From: Prosthecobacter gellanilyticus
GTDB lineage: Bacteria > Verrucomicrobiota > Verrucomicrobiia > Verrucomicrobiales > Verrucomicrobiaceae
Reading direction: 5' to 3'
Assembly (NCBI RefSeq): GCF_007992435.1
Contig: NZ_BKAG01000015.1
Location: 89,932 to 153,931, forward strand
DNA length: 64,000 nt
The notes beneath the pieces were generated by a model. The model was given only the letters and a program-made list of their open reading frames with translations. It searched no databases and had not been told where the DNA came from. The position numbers and the translations under genes are program-made. Positions 7,428 through 15,591 of the stretch are shown one piece after another (the stretch's first letter is position 1; each line of letters starts with the position of its first letter).

Positions 7428-8030
7428 ATGCAGACCACCCGCACCGCGAAACAGCACCGCAAGACCGCTGAGACCGACATCCAGATCGAACTGGTCGTCG
7501 ATGGCTCCGGCGTGTCGCAGATCGATACCGGCGTCCCTTTCTTTGACCACATGCTCACGCTGTTCTCGAAGCATGGCCTCTTCGATCTGAAGGTGAAAGT
7601 CGTCGGTGACATCGAGGTGGACTATCACCACACCGTGGAGGACACCGGCATCGTCCTCGGCCAGTGCTTCCGTGAGGCCCTGGGAAACAAGGCCGGCATC
7701 ACCCGCTACGGCTTCTGGCTTCTGCCCATGGATGAGACCCTCGCCGAGGTGGCCCTGGACCTCAGCGGCCGCGCCTTCCTCAGCTACCACGCGCCTGAGC
7801 GTGTCGAGGCCATCGGTGGCATCAACCGCTTCAGCTACCAGCTCGTGGAGGAGTTCCTCCGCGCCTTCTCCTCCAGCCTGCTGGCCACCCTGCACGTGGA
7901 GATCCGCCGCGGGCGCGATGCCCACCACATGGCCGAAGCCATCTTCAAAGGTCTCGCCCGCGCCCTGGACGTGGCCACCCGCCACGACCCCCGCGTCACC
8001 GGCATCCCGAGCACGAAGGAGGTCCTCTAA
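7428..8030 (+). CDS. hisB: imidazoleglycerol-phosphate dehydratase
   Basis: Dehydrates imidazole glycerol phosphate to imidazole acetol phosphate in histidine synthesis. Encodes 200 residues, the monofunctional IGPD length, without the phosphatase domain seen in enterobacterial HisB. The manganese-binding motifs are present: DHML (40-43), HHTVED (67-72) and the second His pair in DAHHMAE (164-170). The ATG at 7428 gives the normal N-terminus. It is followed after 4 bp by hisH, so the two are co-transcribed. Confidence 0.95.
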   Translation: MQTTRTAKQHRKTAETDIQIELVVDGSGVSQIDTGVPFFDHMLTLFSKHGLFDLKVKVVGDIEVDYHHTVEDTGIVLGQCFREALGNKAGITRYGFWLLPMDETLAEVALDLSGRAFLSYHAPERVEAIGGINRFSYQLVEEFLRAFSSSLLATLHVEIRRGRDAHHMAEAIFKGLARALDVATRHDPRVTGIPSTKEVL

Positions 8031-8034
8031 CGCA

Positions 8035-8661
8035 ATGAACCTCGGAGTGCTCGACTACGGCGCTGGCAATCTGCGCAGCGTCCTCAATGCCTTCACCGCC
8101 ATCGGCCGCGAGGCCAAGCTGGTGACCAAACCCGCTCAATTTGACGACATCGACCTCCTGGTCTTCCCAGGCCAGGGTGCCTTTGGCGATAGCATCCGCA
8201 TCCTGAAGGAAACCCATCTCTGGGATCCTCTCAAAGCCTGGCTGAAGGCCGAGAAACCTTACCTCGGCATCTGCCTGGGCTATCAACTCCTGTTTGAGGA
8301 CAGCGAGGAATCCCCCGGCGTGGAAGGCCTCGCCGTCGCCCCAGGTCGTGTACGCAAATTTGATTCGGCGCACGGCCTCAAGATCCCGCACATGGGCTGG
8401 AACAAGGTCACCTGGGCGGAGGACAAGCCCGTGTGGTGGAAGGACCTCCCGGATCCATCTCACCTCTACTTCGTGCACAGCTACTATCCAGACGTGGCGG
8501 ACCCATCCCTCGCCCTTTGCCGCACGGATTATGGCGTCCCCTTCATCGCCGGCATTGCCAAGAAGAACCTCATGGCCGTGCAGTTCCATCCGGAAAAAAG
8601 CCAGGAAATCGGCCTGAAGCTGCTGAAGAACAGCGTCGACCACCTCGCCACCACGCTCTAA
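8035..8661 (+). CDS. hisH: imidazole glycerol phosphate synthase, glutaminase subunit
   Basis: The class I glutamine amidotransferase subunit that passes ammonia to HisF, joining histidine and purine metabolism. Encodes 208 residues. The nucleophile Cys80 lies in LGICLGYQLLF, and His185 and Glu187 in VQFHPEKS complete the triad. The oxyanion strand PGQGAFGD is also present. It begins 4 bp after hisB. hisF is not in the window. Confidence 0.95.
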   Translation: MNLGVLDYGAGNLRSVLNAFTAIGREAKLVTKPAQFDDIDLLVFPGQGAFGDSIRILKETHLWDPLKAWLKAEKPYLGICLGYQLLFEDSEESPGVEGLAVAPGRVRKFDSAHGLKIPHMGWNKVTWAEDKPVWWKDLPDPSHLYFVHSYYPDVADPSLALCRTDYGVPFIAGIAKKNLMAVQFHPEKSQEIGLKLLKNSVDHLATTL

Positions 8662-8675
8662 CCAACTTTTCCACC

Positions 8676-8825
8676 ATGTCACGCCGCCGCTTAGGTCCGC
8701 CCTTGATCCCAGGTTTCTGGATCATCGTGGCCTTTCTGCTGCTGCTGGCATCCGTGGCCGGTTATTACTACCTGCTGGCCAGCGAGACCACCTTTGAGCG
8801 CAAGGTGGTTCCCGCCGAGACCTGA
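8676..8825 (+). CDS. small single-span membrane protein
   Basis: Encodes 49 residues from an ATG 14 bp after hisH. A basic N-terminus (MSRRRLGPP) precedes one strongly hydrophobic helix (IPGFWIIVAFLLLLASVAGYY), followed by a short polar tail. Orientation would be N-in by the positive-inside rule. No family recognised. Tight spacing between hisH and menA and the good helix support a real gene, but a chance frame is possible. Confidence 0.5.
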   Translation: MSRRRLGPPLIPGFWIIVAFLLLLASVAGYYYLLASETTFERKVVPAET

Positions 8826-8871
8826 CACCAGGTCCGCGGCTCTTCCATTCCAGCCACGCAAGATCGATCTC

Positions 8872-9753
8872 ATGGCTTCCCTCTCTGACTGGATCCAGGC
8901 CGCACGGCCCAAGACCCTCGGCGCGGCCATCGCTCCCGTTTTGGTCGGCTTCTTCATCGGCTCCAGGCTCGGCGGCCATGAGATCCTTACCACCCTGCTC
9001 ATCTGCACCCTCGGCAGCACCATCGCTCTGCAGATCGCCACGAACTGGTTCAATGATGCCCTGGACTTCAGCCAGGGGAAGGACACCGCCGCGCGTGTCG
9101 GCCCGCGCCGTATCACCGCCGCCGGAGTCGTGAAACCTTCCAGCGTCATGATTGCTGGCTTCCTCATGCTCGGCGTCGCCATCGCCTTCTCTCTGCCACT
9201 CATCGCCGCGCGCGGCCTGCCCATTCTCTTCATCGGCGTTCCCTCGCTTTATTTCTGTTATGGTTATACCGGCGGCCCCGCGCCGCTGGCCTATCGCGGC
9301 CTTGGCGAACTCTTCGTCATCCTCTTCTTCGGCCTCATCGCCGTCACTGGCTCCGCCTTTGTGCAAACGGGTGAGTGGCTCACCGGCGGCCTCATTGGTG
9401 GCTTGCAGATCGGCTGCCTCAGCACCGTCCTCATCGCCATCAACAACCTACGTGATCTTGATGAAGACCGAAGCACGGGCAAACGCACTCTCGCCGTTCG
9501 CTTCGGCGCCACCTTCGCACGTCTGGAGATCACCCTGCTCACCGCGTTCGCCTACGGCACCGGCATCTACTGGGCGCAGACAGGCCTCAGTCGCGTCTGC
9601 ACGCTTCCGCTCGCCGTCCTGCCCTTGGGAGCCTTTATCGTGATCAAGCTCTGGACCACACCTCCTGGCCCCGCGTATAACAAACTGCTCGCCATGAGCG
9701 GCGCGCAGTTGCTCATCTTCGCCGCGCTGTTTTGTGCGGCAATGGATGGCTGA
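8872..9753 (+). CDS. menA: 1,4-dihydroxy-2-naphthoate polyprenyltransferase
   Basis: A UbiA-family integral membrane enzyme that attaches the polyprenyl tail to 1,4-dihydroxy-2-naphthoate, giving demethylmenaquinone. Encodes 293 residues with eight or nine predicted spans. The first Asp-rich site is NDALDFSQGKD then RVGPRR (residues 61-80), the MenA-specific form. The second is NNLRDLDEDRSTGKRTLAVR in the middle of the protein. The start at 8872 (MASLSDWIQAARPKTLG) matches the usual MenA N-terminus; upstream extension is not conserved-looking. It abuts menC, so menaquinone genes are paired here. Confidence 0.92.
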   Translation: MASLSDWIQAARPKTLGAAIAPVLVGFFIGSRLGGHEILTTLLICTLGSTIALQIATNWFNDALDFSQGKDTAARVGPRRITAAGVVKPSSVMIAGFLMLGVAIAFSLPLIAARGLPILFIGVPSLYFCYGYTGGPAPLAYRGLGELFVILFFGLIAVTGSAFVQTGEWLTGGLIGGLQIGCLSTVLIAINNLRDLDEDRSTGKRTLAVRFGATFARLEITLLTAFAYGTGIYWAQTGLSRVCTLPLAVLPLGAFIVIKLWTTPPGPAYNKLLAMSGAQLLIFAALFCAAMDG

Positions 9754-10744
9754 GCCTCGTTTTCACAGAGCGATGCTTTCCGAGCCCATCTACGTTTACG
9801 ACTACCTGCTGCGCAGCGGCGTGGCGCTGAACTCGGCCTCGCATCGCCGCACCTTTCCAGGCGCGCTCATCCGCATCGGCTCCGGCTTCGGCTGCATTCA
9901 TCCCTGGCCTGAGTTTGGCGATGTCTCTGTCGAGGAACAGCTCCGCCTGCTCACCGAAGGCATCACCACTCCCGTCACCGCCATGGCCCTGCGTTGCGCG
10001 GAGCTCGATGGGGCTGCCCGCGAGGCTGGAGTCAGCCTGTTTGAAGGTCTCGAGATCCCGCCCAGCCACTACTCCTGGAGCTTCGCCCAATCCACCGAAC
10101 CCCAGATCCAGCGCGTCCTCAGCGAAGGCTGGCCCGCGCTGAAAGCCAAAGGCTACGCCAACTCCGGCGAAACCCGCCGCTTCCTGGAACAATGCGTGCG
10201 CGCCGCAGGTAAAAACGATCTCAAGCTCCGCGTCGATTTCAATGGCTGCCTGGATGCGCGCAGTTTCTCGCAGTTCATCGAGTTCATGCCCCTGCGCACC
10301 TATCAGCGGCTCGACCTCATCGAAGACCCCTTTCCTTACGATGCCCAGTTGTGGCAGCAGGCGCAGCAGCAGTGGGGCGTGAAGCTCGCACTCGACAAAG
10401 GCTGGCGTGACGGCACCGAAGGCTTCTCTGCCGTCGTCGTCAAACCCGCGCGCCGTGACTGGCGCATCGTCGCTGAGAGACACCCCGGTCACTCGCTCAT
10501 GCTCACTTCCGCCATGGATCATGCGCTCGGCCAGATGTTCGCCGCTTATGAAGCAGGCATCGCCCGCCAGGAGCTCGGAGACCGCATCGGCCTCACCGGG
10601 CTCTGCACTCAGCACCTCTTCGAGAACGATGGCTTCTTCGAGCGCGTCCACTCTCCCGGCGGCCGCCTCCAGCCCGATCTAGACGGCGGCGGCCTCGGCT
10701 TCGGCGACGTCCTCGAACGCCTCCCCTGGCGCCGATTGGTCTAA
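9746..10744 (+). CDS. menC: o-succinylbenzoate synthase, enolase superfamily
   Basis: Dehydrates SHCHC to o-succinylbenzoate in menaquinone synthesis. Enolase-superfamily barrel features occur in order: LKAK (the KxK base pair region), LRVDFNG (first metal Asp), LIEDPF (metal Glu), LALDKGWRD (metal Asp) and VVVKPAR (second catalytic Lys). Two starts are possible: the ATG at 9746, which overlaps the menA stop and is used here, or the ATG at 9773 (MLSEPIYVYDYLL), closer to the typical N-terminus. The barrel residues favour OSBS, and the menA neighbour supports that over dipeptide epimerase or other racemase activity. Confidence 0.85.
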   Translation: MAEPRFHRAMLSEPIYVYDYLLRSGVALNSASHRRTFPGALIRIGSGFGCIHPWPEFGDVSVEEQLRLLTEGITTPVTAMALRCAELDGAAREAGVSLFEGLEIPPSHYSWSFAQSTEPQIQRVLSEGWPALKAKGYANSGETRRFLEQCVRAAGKNDLKLRVDFNGCLDARSFSQFIEFMPLRTYQRLDLIEDPFPYDAQLWQQAQQQWGVKLALDKGWRDGTEGFSAVVVKPARRDWRIVAERHPGHSLMLTSAMDHALGQMFAAYEAGIARQELGDRIGLTGLCTQHLFENDGFFERVHSPGGRLQPDLDGGGLGFGDVLERLPWRRLV

Positions 10745-10752
10745 CAATGAAT

Positions 10753-10815
10753 CGCGAGCAAACTATTAGCCGGTGGTGAAGCGAAACCGCGAAGCGGTGC
10801 AGCGAGAACCACCGG
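10753..10815. repeat. REP-like nested hairpin element, copy 2
   Basis: The outer stem CCGGTGGT (10770-10777) pairs with ACCACCGG (10808-10815). The inner stem ACCGC (10786-10790) pairs with GCGGT (10794-10798). It has the same layout and spacing as the element at 890-935 with paired changes in the stems. It lies in the convergent gap between menC and the next gene and could also act as a bidirectional terminator. Confidence 0.6.
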
Positions 10816-10847
10816 ATATGTGAAGCATGCCTCTCGACGAGTCACCG

Positions 10848-10865
10848 CGCCCTGAAAGGGCGCAA
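10848..10865. terminator. small hairpin in convergent gap
   Basis: GCGCCCT-GAA-AGGGCGC forms a tight 7 bp stem between menC and the oppositely oriented aminotransferase gene. No T-run follows in either direction, so termination is only possible, not shown. Confidence 0.35.
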
Positions 10866-10906
10866 GAAGTCCTGTCATCTCCCCCAACCAAAAGCGCGAC
10901 AACGCC

Positions 10907-12070
10907 TCACTCCTTCATCGCGGCAATCTCCCCGACCACCCGATCCATCTCGGCTTCGGTGTTATAAAAATGCGGGCTGAACCGTAGATACGCCTTCCCG
11001 GCGCGGTCATACCTCAAACTCGGGCTGATCTTCATCGCGCTAAGATGCTCAAACACCTTGTCCGCCGCCGGACCACTCCCCTCCTCACGCCAGGCCGTGG
11101 TGATGCCAGACGCGTTCGGCCCGTCCTTCGGACTGATGAAGCGGAACCCCAGCGGCTCCAGCCCGTCCATGAGCTTCGCCTTCAAGCGCAGAAGCTGCTC
11201 GCTCACCTGCGGAATGCCCTTCTCCAGCAGCAGCTCCAGCCCTGCCTTCATGCCAATGATGCCCGCCACATTCAACACACCCGGTTCATACCTGCGGCCA
11301 CCGCGCTCAAAGGCAATCTCCGTCTGCGCGATGAAATTCGGGCTCTGCACGTTCCACGAGCCGAGCAACGTCGGCCGCAGCTGCTCCTGCACTTCCTCAC
11401 GCACATACACCACACCGGCCGCCATCGGCCCGAGCATCCACTTGTGTGAATCCGCGCTCAGAAAGTCCACATAATCCACCCGTGTCTCAAAGGCACCCAG
11501 TGTCTGGATCGCATCCAGGCAGAAAAGCACACCGCGCTCACGCAGCATGCGGCCAATCTCATTGAGCCGGATCCGATAACCACTCAGGAAATGACAGGAG
11601 GCCAGCGCGACTAACTTCGTGTTAGGCGTCAGCGCCGCTTCCACCAGTTCCGGCGTGATCACTCCCGGAGCCTCCGGCTTCAGCAGCTTCACTATCACCC
11701 CATGGCGCGCCAGATCCGTCCAAGGGTACACATTCGCCGGATAATCATCCTGATAGCACACCACCTCGTCTCCAGGCTTCCAATCAAGCCCGTTCGCCAC
11801 CAGAGAGAGCCCGAGCGAGGTCGGCCCGAGCAGCGAGATCTCGCTCGCTTTCGCTCCGAGCATCTTCGCCGCCACCGCACGCGTCTCATTCGTCGCGCGC
11901 CAGGCTTCCGGAAACTCTTGCATGCGCGTGCAGGCCTCATGCAGGTAGTCCTGCATCACCTTCGTCACCCGTGCAGGCAGTATGGTGACACCCGCATGGG
12001 CAAGAAAAATGCTGTCCCGGGCGACCGGGAACTCGGCGAGACGTTCGGCTTCAGAAGCAAAGAGAGACAT
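10907..12070 (-). CDS. class V aminotransferase / cysteine desulfurase-like PLP enzyme
   Basis: Encodes 387 residues from the ATG at 12070; a GTG at 12085 would add five. Fold-type I PLP features are visible: CLDAIQTLG with Asp186 for the pyridine nitrogen, and SADSHKWMLGP with Lys210 as the Schiff-base lysine. LAHAGVTILPARV at the N-terminus fits the NifS/Csd/isopenicillin-N-epimerase branch. The mobile catalytic Cys loop of SufS-type desulfurases is not obvious, so the substrate may not be cysteine. No ligand-specific partner is nearby. It lies just downstream of a membrane zinc-ribbon gene on the same strand. Confidence 0.75.
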   Translation of the reverse strand: MSLFASEAERLAEFPVARDSIFLAHAGVTILPARVTKVMQDYLHEACTRMQEFPEAWRATNETRAVAAKMLGAKASEISLLGPTSLGLSLVANGLDWKPGDEVVCYQDDYPANVYPWTDLARHGVIVKLLKPEAPGVITPELVEAALTPNTKLVALASCHFLSGYRIRLNEIGRMLRERGVLFCLDAIQTLGAFETRVDYVDFLSADSHKWMLGPMAAGVVYVREEVQEQLRPTLLGSWNVQSPNFIAQTEIAFERGGRRYEPGVLNVAGIIGMKAGLELLLEKGIPQVSEQLLRLKAKLMDGLEPLGFRFISPKDGPNASGITTAWREEGSGPAADKVFEHLSAMKISPSLRYDRAGKAYLRFSPHFYNTEAEMDRVVGEIAAMKE

Positions 12071-12084
12071 GGGAGCTGAGTCCA

Positions 12085-12537
12085 CTACTGGACTTGCGAT
12101 CTACGTCTGCCAAGCCGGTAACTGGTACCACAATACATGCAGCGGAAACCGAAAGTGATCAGCAGGGAGATCACCGCCGAGGCGCGATACGACAGCGGCC
12201 AGATCCGGAAGGCCTCATGATGCTTGCGGCAGCGGCGCTCCTTCATCACCGCACCATGGCAGAGCGGGCAGTTCAGCGAGTCCGCCAGAAGGAAAACCAC
12301 CACCCGCGAGAACGCAAACGTGCCCAGCCCCGCGAGCGCCAGCACACCCCAGGTCCGCGCCTGCGTGGCCGCCATGCCCGTCACCCCTGCCACAAAGGCC
12401 AGGAAGCCCAGGAAGGCCGTGAACATCAGGAAGGCCACGCAAAAAAGCTTCATCGACCTCGGGAAGTGGCGCTTCCGACGCTCACGAGGAGCCTGCGAAG
12501 GCAGCGGATCAGCGGGGCGGAAGCCTGGGTCTTTCAT
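12085..12537 (-). CDS. membrane protein with zinc-ribbon-like cysteines
   Basis: Encodes 150 residues. The start at 12537 (MKDPGFRPADP) was chosen over an upstream in-frame one that lacks protein-like sequence. Hydrophobic spans lie at about residues 30-52 and 63-86, with a third short one at about 119-131. Cysteine pairs are CPLC (90-93) and CMYC (133-136), with Cys103 and His106-His107 between, suggesting a metal-binding knuckle on one membrane face. No family recognised. The stop overlaps the possible GTG start of the aminotransferase gene, so the two probably share a transcript. It diverges from the ABC-2-like genes. Confidence 0.65.
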   Translation of the reverse strand: MKDPGFRPADPLPSQAPRERRKRHFPRSMKLFCVAFLMFTAFLGFLAFVAGVTGMAATQARTWGVLALAGLGTFAFSRVVVFLLADSLNCPLCHGAVMKERRCRKHHEAFRIWPLSYRASAVISLLITFGFRCMYCGTSYRLGRRRSQVQ

Positions 12538-12588
12538 GGATGACGGTGAAGGAACTCTGATCAGATAACCAAGGACTCTCCAGACACC

Positions 12589-12657
12589 AAGGACAAAAAG
12601 ACTTCCGAGCACGTCATCCTTTTTGTCCTTTCCGTCCTTTCGGTCCTTCGCTATCTC
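12589..12657. repeat. hairpin and GTCCTTTC tandem units
   Basis: AAGGACAAAAAG (12589-12600) pairs perfectly over 12 bp with CTTTTTGTCCTT (12619-12630). It is followed by three near-repeats of GTCCTTTCC-like units to about 12652. It sits in the divergent gap between the zinc-ribbon and ABC-2-like genes, where both promoters must lie. Confidence 0.5.
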
Positions 12658-12685
12658 TAGCGGTCAGCTTCCCTTTTCGCGCTGC

Positions 12686-14131
12686 ATGAGCTCCACCGCC
12701 CTCCCCGTCCTCACTGATTTTTCGGACCGGCTCTCGCCCATGGTGGTGAAGGAACTCCGCCAGGGCCTGCGCACCAAGGCCTTTGCGAGCACGCTGCTGC
12801 TGATGCATGCGCTGCTCATCATCGCCACGCTCATCACCGGCTCCGCCCAGAATGCGGATGACACACGCTGGTTGTTTGATGGTCTCTCCACCCTTGTGCT
12901 CTGCTTCATCATGCCCTTCCGCGTGGCCAATGCGCTGGCGGAGGAGGTGAAGCTGAACACGCTGGACATGCTCCTGCTCACCCGGCTCTCCTGCAGCCGC
13001 ATCGTCTTTGGCAAATGGGCAAACGTGGCCCTGCAGTCTCTGCTCATCGCCCTGAGCCTCATGCCCTATGTCGTCGCGCGCTACATGTTTGGCGGGCTGG
13101 AACTCACCACGGAGTTTCTCCTGCTCGGCTCACGCTGGCTGGTCGGCTGCGTGGCCACCGCCGCCCTTGTGGCCCTTTCCACCATTCGCCAGGCCTGGCT
13201 GCGCATGGTGCTGATCCTCGTCCCGCTGTTCTTCTTCGGCTTCGGCGTGTTTGGCTGGATCTTCGCCATGAGCATGAGCCGCATCACTGGTTCCGGTGGC
13301 GTCACCATGACTGCCTCGTTTGAGCTGATGGCCATCTTCATCACGCTGGTCTCCTCAGCCTGGCTCATCTTTGCCTTCCTCAGCCTGGCCGCCTCGCGCA
13401 TTTCCTCCCAGGCGGAGCCGCTCGCCCTCATCAAGCGCAGCGTTCATTCCGTGGCCTTCGTCCTGCCCATCATCTTGTATTGGATCACGGGGGAAAAAGC
13501 CGTGCTCATGCTCTGCTCACCCGTGATCGGCATCATCACGCTGGATGTCCTCACGGAGACCTTGAATGACGTGCCCTCCGCCTACGTCACCTTTTACCGC
13601 GGCGGCGCCCTGCGGCGCAGCCTCATTGCCTTGTTCTCACCCGGCTGGAACTCCGGCTTCTGGCTCACGCTTGTCCTCGCGGCCATCGTCACGGCCTTCA
13701 TGATGCTCACCGGCGGCTCGGACCAGGCGCCTTACTTTCTGCTCGGCACCTGCTCGGTCTGGATGGTCAGCGCCGTCATCCAGATCCTGCCCACCCGCCA
13801 CTCGCATGATCTCCTGCCCATCTTCCTCGGCATGTTTGCCCTGATGTATCTCATCACCGGCATGTTCTCCGCCCTCGGCATCATGGTCGCGGCCAGCGCG
13901 GACCAGCAGCCCTGGCTTCTCGCTGCCCTGCCCACCACTGCCGCCATCGGCGCCTCCAACATGTCCGGCGGTGCCGAGCAGGAGCGCTTTTTGCGGATCT
14001 CTTTGTTATGCGCCGCCTTCTGGCCCGTCCTGCATGCCCTCCTCAGCATGCGTGCCTGGCGCAGGCTCCGCCCGGTTCGTGAGGAAGCCCGCCGCCTCGC
14101 TGAAGATCGTGCTGCTTCCAGCCACGCATGA
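12686..14131 (+). CDS. ABC-2-type permease-like membrane protein, paralogue 1
   Basis: Encodes 481 residues with about ten hydrophobic spans. The N-terminus LTDFSDRLSPMVVKELRQGLRTKAF, just before the first span, is the type seen in ABC-2 permease subunits, where a cytoplasmic amphipathic segment precedes helix 1. EEVKLNTLDMLLLTRLSCSRIVFGKW is the typical loop between helices 2 and 3 (E-GTL-LLL-LS---I--GK). The ATG at 12686 was chosen because the extension upstream is not protein-like. It overlaps the next paralogue by 4 bp. No ATP-binding partner is encoded nearby, so the transporter partner and substrate are unknown. Confidence 0.75.
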   Translation: MSSTALPVLTDFSDRLSPMVVKELRQGLRTKAFASTLLLMHALLIIATLITGSAQNADDTRWLFDGLSTLVLCFIMPFRVANALAEEVKLNTLDMLLLTRLSCSRIVFGKWANVALQSLLIALSLMPYVVARYMFGGLELTTEFLLLGSRWLVGCVATAALVALSTIRQAWLRMVLILVPLFFFGFGVFGWIFAMSMSRITGSGGVTMTASFELMAIFITLVSSAWLIFAFLSLAASRISSQAEPLALIKRSVHSVAFVLPIILYWITGEKAVLMLCSPVIGIITLDVLTETLNDVPSAYVTFYRGGALRRSLIALFSPGWNSGFWLTLVLAAIVTAFMMLTGGSDQAPYFLLGTCSVWMVSAVIQILPTRHSHDLLPIFLGMFALMYLITGMFSALGIMVAASADQQPWLLAALPTTAAIGASNMSGGAEQERFLRISLLCAAFWPVLHALLSMRAWRRLRPVREEARRLAEDRAASSHA

Positions 14132-15591
14132 CCACCCCGCTGCCAGCCCTGCGTGATTTCAGCGACCGCCTCAGCCCGATGGTCGTCAAAGAGATGCGCC
14201 AGGGCCTGCGCACCCGCTTCTTCACCGCGGCGCTGATCTTGTTTCACGTCGTGTTAGGCTGTTTGATGATGGCCTATGTCAGCTCTCTCGATCACCGGCA
14301 GATCCATGAGATGTTCTGGACCATCATTTCCGTGACTCTCCTCGCCGTGCTGCCCAGCCGGGGCTTCGATGCCCTGCATGCCGAGATCAAGGACGGCACG
14401 CTCGACACACTCCTGCTCACCGGCATGCCTTCCTTCCGCATCGTCTGGGGAAAGTGGGTCTCGCTCTTCAGCCAGACGCTCCTCGTCACAGGCTCTCTGC
14501 TGCCTTACATGATCGTGCGCTACCAGTTCGGCGGCGTGGAGATCGTGCGCGAGCTGATTTCACTGGCTGCGCTGGTGGTGGGGTCGGGCCTTGCCACGGC
14601 GTCTTTGGTGGGACTTTCCTCTCAGAGCCTCAAGCTTGTGCGCCTGCTCGCCGCAGCTCTCACGGGCATCGGCGTTTTCGCCATCGGCATCTTCGCTTAT
14701 TTCACCGCCTGCAATCAATCCGCCGGCCAGGAGGTGGTCCGCGCCCTGACAGCCTATGGCCTGCCGGCGGCCATCGCCATCCTCCTCTGGCTCCTGCTGC
14801 TCGCTGTCTACCTCGGTTATGTTTTCCTCGGCGTGGGTTCCGCGCGTCTCCCCGGCCTGCCTGACAGCCACGCGCTCGTCAAACGCAAGGCGGCGTTCGT
14901 CATGATGATCGTCCTGGGCGCGGTCTCCTGGTGGATCCATCTGGCCAGGCCCGGCGGTCTGTCCGGCTACAATGCGCAAAATGTCATTGTCTGGGCCAGT
15001 TTTTTGCCATCCCTTTTGTTAGTCATGCTGCTTGGCATGGACCTCTGCACTGAAGAGGTTCCTCCAGCTTCACCCGGCCGCTTTTCCTTCCTCTCCCGGC
15101 CAGGCTGGCCCTCAGGTGTTTTCATCATCCTTGGCCTCTCGGTCTCACCCATGCTCAGCCATGAGGCGTTGCTCAGCACCACCACCCGCTCGTCGAGCCT
15201 CATGTCCTGGCATTTCACCACCAGTTTCCTGATCGCTTGCCTGCTTCCCCTCTGCCTGCCGACCGGACCTTGGCTCGCCAGGATCTCCCCGCTCAGCCGG
15301 TGGTGGCTGGTCCAGATGGTCTTGGGCATCCTCGGCTTCCTCCTCGTCGCGACTGCGGAGGCTGCACGCTCGAGCGACCGCATCTTCTTCGGTTACCTGG
15401 GCCTGGTCACACCCGTCACCAGCTTGTTTACCACCATCGGTGTCCGGACTGCAGACCGCGAATCCATCTCCATGCTGGGCATTGTTGCCAACAGCGTCTG
15501 GATGCTCATCGCGGTCCTCTTCGCCTGCGGTCGTCTGAACCGGCACCGCCGTGAATGCGCCCTCCTGAACGACCACGAACCTTATGCGTGA
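14128..15591 (+). CDS. ABC-2-type permease-like membrane protein, paralogue 2
   Basis: Encodes 487 residues. The start ATG overlaps the preceding stop (ATGA), indicating translational coupling. It is clearly paralogous to the gene before it: LRDFSDRLSPMVVKEMRQGL at the N-terminus and EIKDGTLDTLLLTGMPSFR followed by IVWGKW in the same places, with a similar span pattern. The pair would suit a heterodimeric ABC-2 exporter. A shared N-terminal SDRLSPMVVKE-RQGLRT block suggests recent duplication. The stop overlaps the start of the DUF58 gene, so all three are one unit. Confidence 0.75.
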   Translation: MTTPLPALRDFSDRLSPMVVKEMRQGLRTRFFTAALILFHVVLGCLMMAYVSSLDHRQIHEMFWTIISVTLLAVLPSRGFDALHAEIKDGTLDTLLLTGMPSFRIVWGKWVSLFSQTLLVTGSLLPYMIVRYQFGGVEIVRELISLAALVVGSGLATASLVGLSSQSLKLVRLLAAALTGIGVFAIGIFAYFTACNQSAGQEVVRALTAYGLPAAIAILLWLLLLAVYLGYVFLGVGSARLPGLPDSHALVKRKAAFVMMIVLGAVSWWIHLARPGGLSGYNAQNVIVWASFLPSLLLVMLLGMDLCTEEVPPASPGRFSFLSRPGWPSGVFIILGLSVSPMLSHEALLSTTTRSSSLMSWHFTTSFLIACLLPLCLPTGPWLARISPLSRWWLVQMVLGILGFLLVATAEAARSSDRIFFGYLGLVTPVTSLFTTIGVRTADRESISMLGIVANSVWMLIAVLFACGRLNRHRRECALLNDHEPYA

